Assembly: GCA_001791715.1 (NCBI GenBank)
Contig: MGFD01000028.1
Span: 1 to 7,661 of the forward strand
DNA length: 7,661 bases
Direction of reading: 5' to 3'
Origin: Candidatus Uhrbacteria bacterium RIFOXYB2_FULL_45_11
GTDB lineage: Bacteria; Patescibacteriota; Patescibacteriia; UBA9934; GWF2-40-263
A program made the position numbers and the translations under genes. Every line of letters begins with the position of its first letter. Position 1 is the first letter of the stretch. Shown here piece by piece: positions 5,950 through 7,661 of the stretch. The notes beneath the pieces were generated by a model that worked only from the letters and a program-made list of their open reading frames with translations, did not search any database and was not told where the DNA came from.

Positions 5950-6602
5950 AAACTGTCTTCATCACCGGCACATCACGAGGCATCGGCAAAGCGCTCGCAC
6001 AACTTTTTCTCAAAAATGATTTCTTCGTGATTGGTACTTCTACAAAAGGTGTCGCCGACTTCGCACACGAGAATCTGATCATGGTACAACTTGATCAAAC
6101 AGACTCGGCGAGCATTGAACGTTGTGCGCGATCTGCTGCGGATCTTGGAAAGAAGATCGATATCTTGATCAACAATGCCGCATTGTGGATCGAAGGAGAT
6201 TATGAGAAAGAAGTTGATATTTTTATTTTGCGAAAAACCCTCGAAGCGAATTTGGTCGGTATTGTTGATCTCACTGAACGATTGATTCCACTCATGAACG
6301 AAAATGGACACATCATTAATGTTTCGTCTCGCCAAGGTTCGTTCGGATACATTACGGCAATGTTCACAACATCTTATTCGATCTCGAAGGCTGCATTGAA
6401 TATGTATACAAGAGCACTTGCATATCGATTAGCTGATCGAGTGACAGTCTCCGCGATTCATCCTGGATATGTGAAGACAGATATGAATGAAGGGGAAGGG
6501 GAGCTTGAGCCGGAGGAAGCAGCAAAGGATATTTATGAGCTTGCGCTTCGAGATGTAGATACGGGAAAGTTTTGGTACAAAGGTGAAGTGTTTCCTTGGT
6601 AA
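5946..6602 (+). CDS. Short-chain dehydrogenase/reductase (SDR)
   Basis: The 218-residue protein is a classical-type SDR, an NAD(P)-dependent oxidoreductase with a Rossmann fold. Visible elements are the cofactor loop TGTSRGIG (7-14), NNAA (76-79), Asn102 in EANLVG, the active-site Ser in INVSSRQG (Ser127/128), YxxxK at Tyr144-Lys148, and HPG (172-174) followed by VKTDM. All members of the usual catalytic tetrad (Asn, Ser, Tyr, Lys) are present, so an active enzyme is expected. Arg11 in the glycine-rich loop hints at NADP, though this is weak. It is somewhat shorter than the usual 240-250 residues, mainly at the C-terminal end. The start overlaps the ligase-like stop as ATGA, placing it last in the three-gene unit. 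The substrate is unknown; a sugar or lipid precursor would fit the neighbours. Confidence 0.9.
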   Translation: MKTVFITGTSRGIGKALAQLFLKNDFFVIGTSTKGVADFAHENLIMVQLDQTDSASIERCARSAADLGKKIDILINNAALWIEGDYEKEVDIFILRKTLEANLVGIVDLTERLIPLMNENGHIINVSSRQGSFGYITAMFTTSYSISKAALNMYTRALAYRLADRVTVSAIHPGYVKTDMNEGEGELEPEEAAKDIYELALRDVDTGKFWYKGEVFPW

Positions 6603-6611
6603 GCGTTCGAA

Positions 6612-6635
6612 AAAAACAGCCTAACGGCTGTTTTT
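6612..6635. terminator. Intrinsic terminator after the SDR gene
   Basis: AAAAACAGCC (6612-6621) and GGCTGTTTTT (6626-6635) are perfect complements with a TAAC loop and a terminal T5. The stem begins ten bases after the SDR stop codon. The A-run on the left side also gives a U-tract on the minus strand, so it could work in both directions. It separates the glycan-type unit from the chaperonin operon. Confidence 0.9.
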
Positions 6636-6642
6636 CAATCTC

Positions 6643-6671
6643 TTGACTCTCTGTAAACTTTTCGACAAAAT
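6643..6671 (+). promoter_or_regulatory. Probable sigma-70-type promoter of groES-groEL
   Basis: TTGACT (6643-6648, five of six to consensus) and CAAAAT (6666-6671, four of six) are separated by 17 bases. Transcription would begin around 6678, exactly where the CIRCE operator begins. That is the usual geometry for HrcA-repressed groE operons. The promoter lies just after the SDR terminator. Confidence 0.65.
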
Positions 6672-6678
6672 AGTGCCG

Positions 6679-6705
6679 TTAGCACATTCTTACAGAGAGT
6701 GCTAA
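6679..6705. promoter_or_regulatory. CIRCE operator (HrcA binding site)
   Basis: TTAGCACAT (6679-6687), nine bases, then GAGTGCTAA (6697-6705). The established CIRCE consensus is TTAGCACTC-N9-GAGTGCTAA. The right half matches 9 of 9, the left half 7 of 9, and the spacer length is exact. HrcA binding here would repress groES-groEL until heat or unfolded protein relieves it. The hrcA gene itself is not in this window. Confidence 0.93.
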
Positions 6706-6714
6706 GATCCAGGC

Positions 6715-6821
<107 letters not shown>

Positions 6822-6827
6822 ACTCTT

Positions 6828-7118
6828 ATGAAACTCACTCCCATCAACGATCATTTGATCGTCAAAGCGGTTAAAGCGGTACAAACAACCGCGTCAGGAA
6901 TCATTATTCCGGATACGGCAGATAAAGAACGCCCAGAACGCGGAGAGGTTATTGCCGTGGGGCCAGGCCGCGAACTTGAAAACGGAACGCGTTCGAGCAT
7001 GCCCGTGTCCGTTGGACAAGTAGTTCTCTTTAAAAAGTATGCACCAGATGAAATTAAAGTAGATGGTGAAGAATTTTTGGTCATTACGTTAAGTGATGTG
7101 ATGGCGATTGTTGAATAA
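6828..7118 (+). CDS. groES: Co-chaperonin GroES (Hsp10)
   Basis: GroES caps the GroEL ring and closes the folding chamber in the cytoplasm. The 96-residue product is full length for the family and opens with the typical MKLTPINDHLIVK. The mobile loop that contacts GroEL lies at about 17-34, with the hydrophobic tripeptide Ile25-Ile26-Ile27 in SGIIIPDT. GEVIAVGPG (39-47) and the C-terminal FLVITLSDVMAIVE strand are typical. ATG 6828 is chosen over ATG 6756: the 24 extra codons would be translated from the inverted repeat into an odd hydrophobic leader that no GroES has. No Shine-Dalgarno is visible. groEL follows after 129 bases occupied mainly by another inverted repeat. Regulation by HrcA is expected from the CIRCE upstream. 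Confidence 0.96.
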   Translation: MKLTPINDHLIVKAVKAVQTTASGIIIPDTADKERPERGEVIAVGPGRELENGTRSSMPVSVGQVVLFKKYAPDEIKVDGEEFLVITLSDVMAIVE

Positions 7119-7127
7119 TATAAAACA

Positions 7128-7661
<534 letters not shown>

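Noticed and set aside
6487..6522. GEGELEPEE-coding purine-rich stretch in the SDR gene as another family C array
   Set aside because: The bases do not keep a 9-nt unit, and an acidic loop at this place is ordinary in SDR proteins.

Overview
The window looks like chromosomal DNA from a small-genome bacterium of the Candidate Phyla Radiation (Patescibacteria, probably Parcubacteria-like). The evidence is the divergent NusA and short YidC, a DxD nucleotidyltransferase and a Wzy_C-type ligase of the kind seen in those genomes, no recognisable Shine-Dalgarno before any start, and abundant short-unit repeats. This placement is inference from gene character, not a database result. TGA is a normal stop here (4661-4663, 5947-5949), so the recoded-TGA lineages are excluded.

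Layout. Positions 3-44 hold the last codons of an unidentified gene, followed by a terminator hairpin (74-102) and a large inverted repeat (116-226) that ends 9 nt before nusA. nusA (236-1525) and yidC (1529-2284) form a tight pair closed by a bidirectional terminator (2286-2311). A minus-strand gene (2315-3658) encodes an APH/choline-kinase-like phosphotransferase. From a divergent gap of 54 bases starts a three-gene unit: nucleotidyltransferase-like protein (3713-4663), O-antigen-ligase-like membrane protein (4660-5949) and short-chain dehydrogenase (5946-6602). These are joined by two ATGA stop/start overlaps and end at a terminator (6612-6635). The chaperonin operon follows: a promoter and CIRCE operator (HrcA control), a second kind of long inverted repeat, groES (6828-7118), a second copy of the first inverted repeat, and the 5' part of groEL (7248 to the edge).

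How it works together. nusA/yidC serve transcription and membrane protein insertion, groES/groEL are heat-regulated folding genes, and the middle unit probably serves surface glycan metabolism.

The most unusual content is repeat structure. Three start codons (nusA, groES, groEL) are each preceded, at 6-10 nt, by a 100-110 bp inverted repeat built of short units. Two are copies of one family and the third is a different sequence. A separate degenerate 9-nt tandem repeat (GGARAGGYY) is embedded in frame in three proteins, and a 23-bp palindrome sits in frame in one of these. The 9-nt unit preserves reading frame, while the 7-nt unit is found only outside genes. No transposase or CRISPR array is present.
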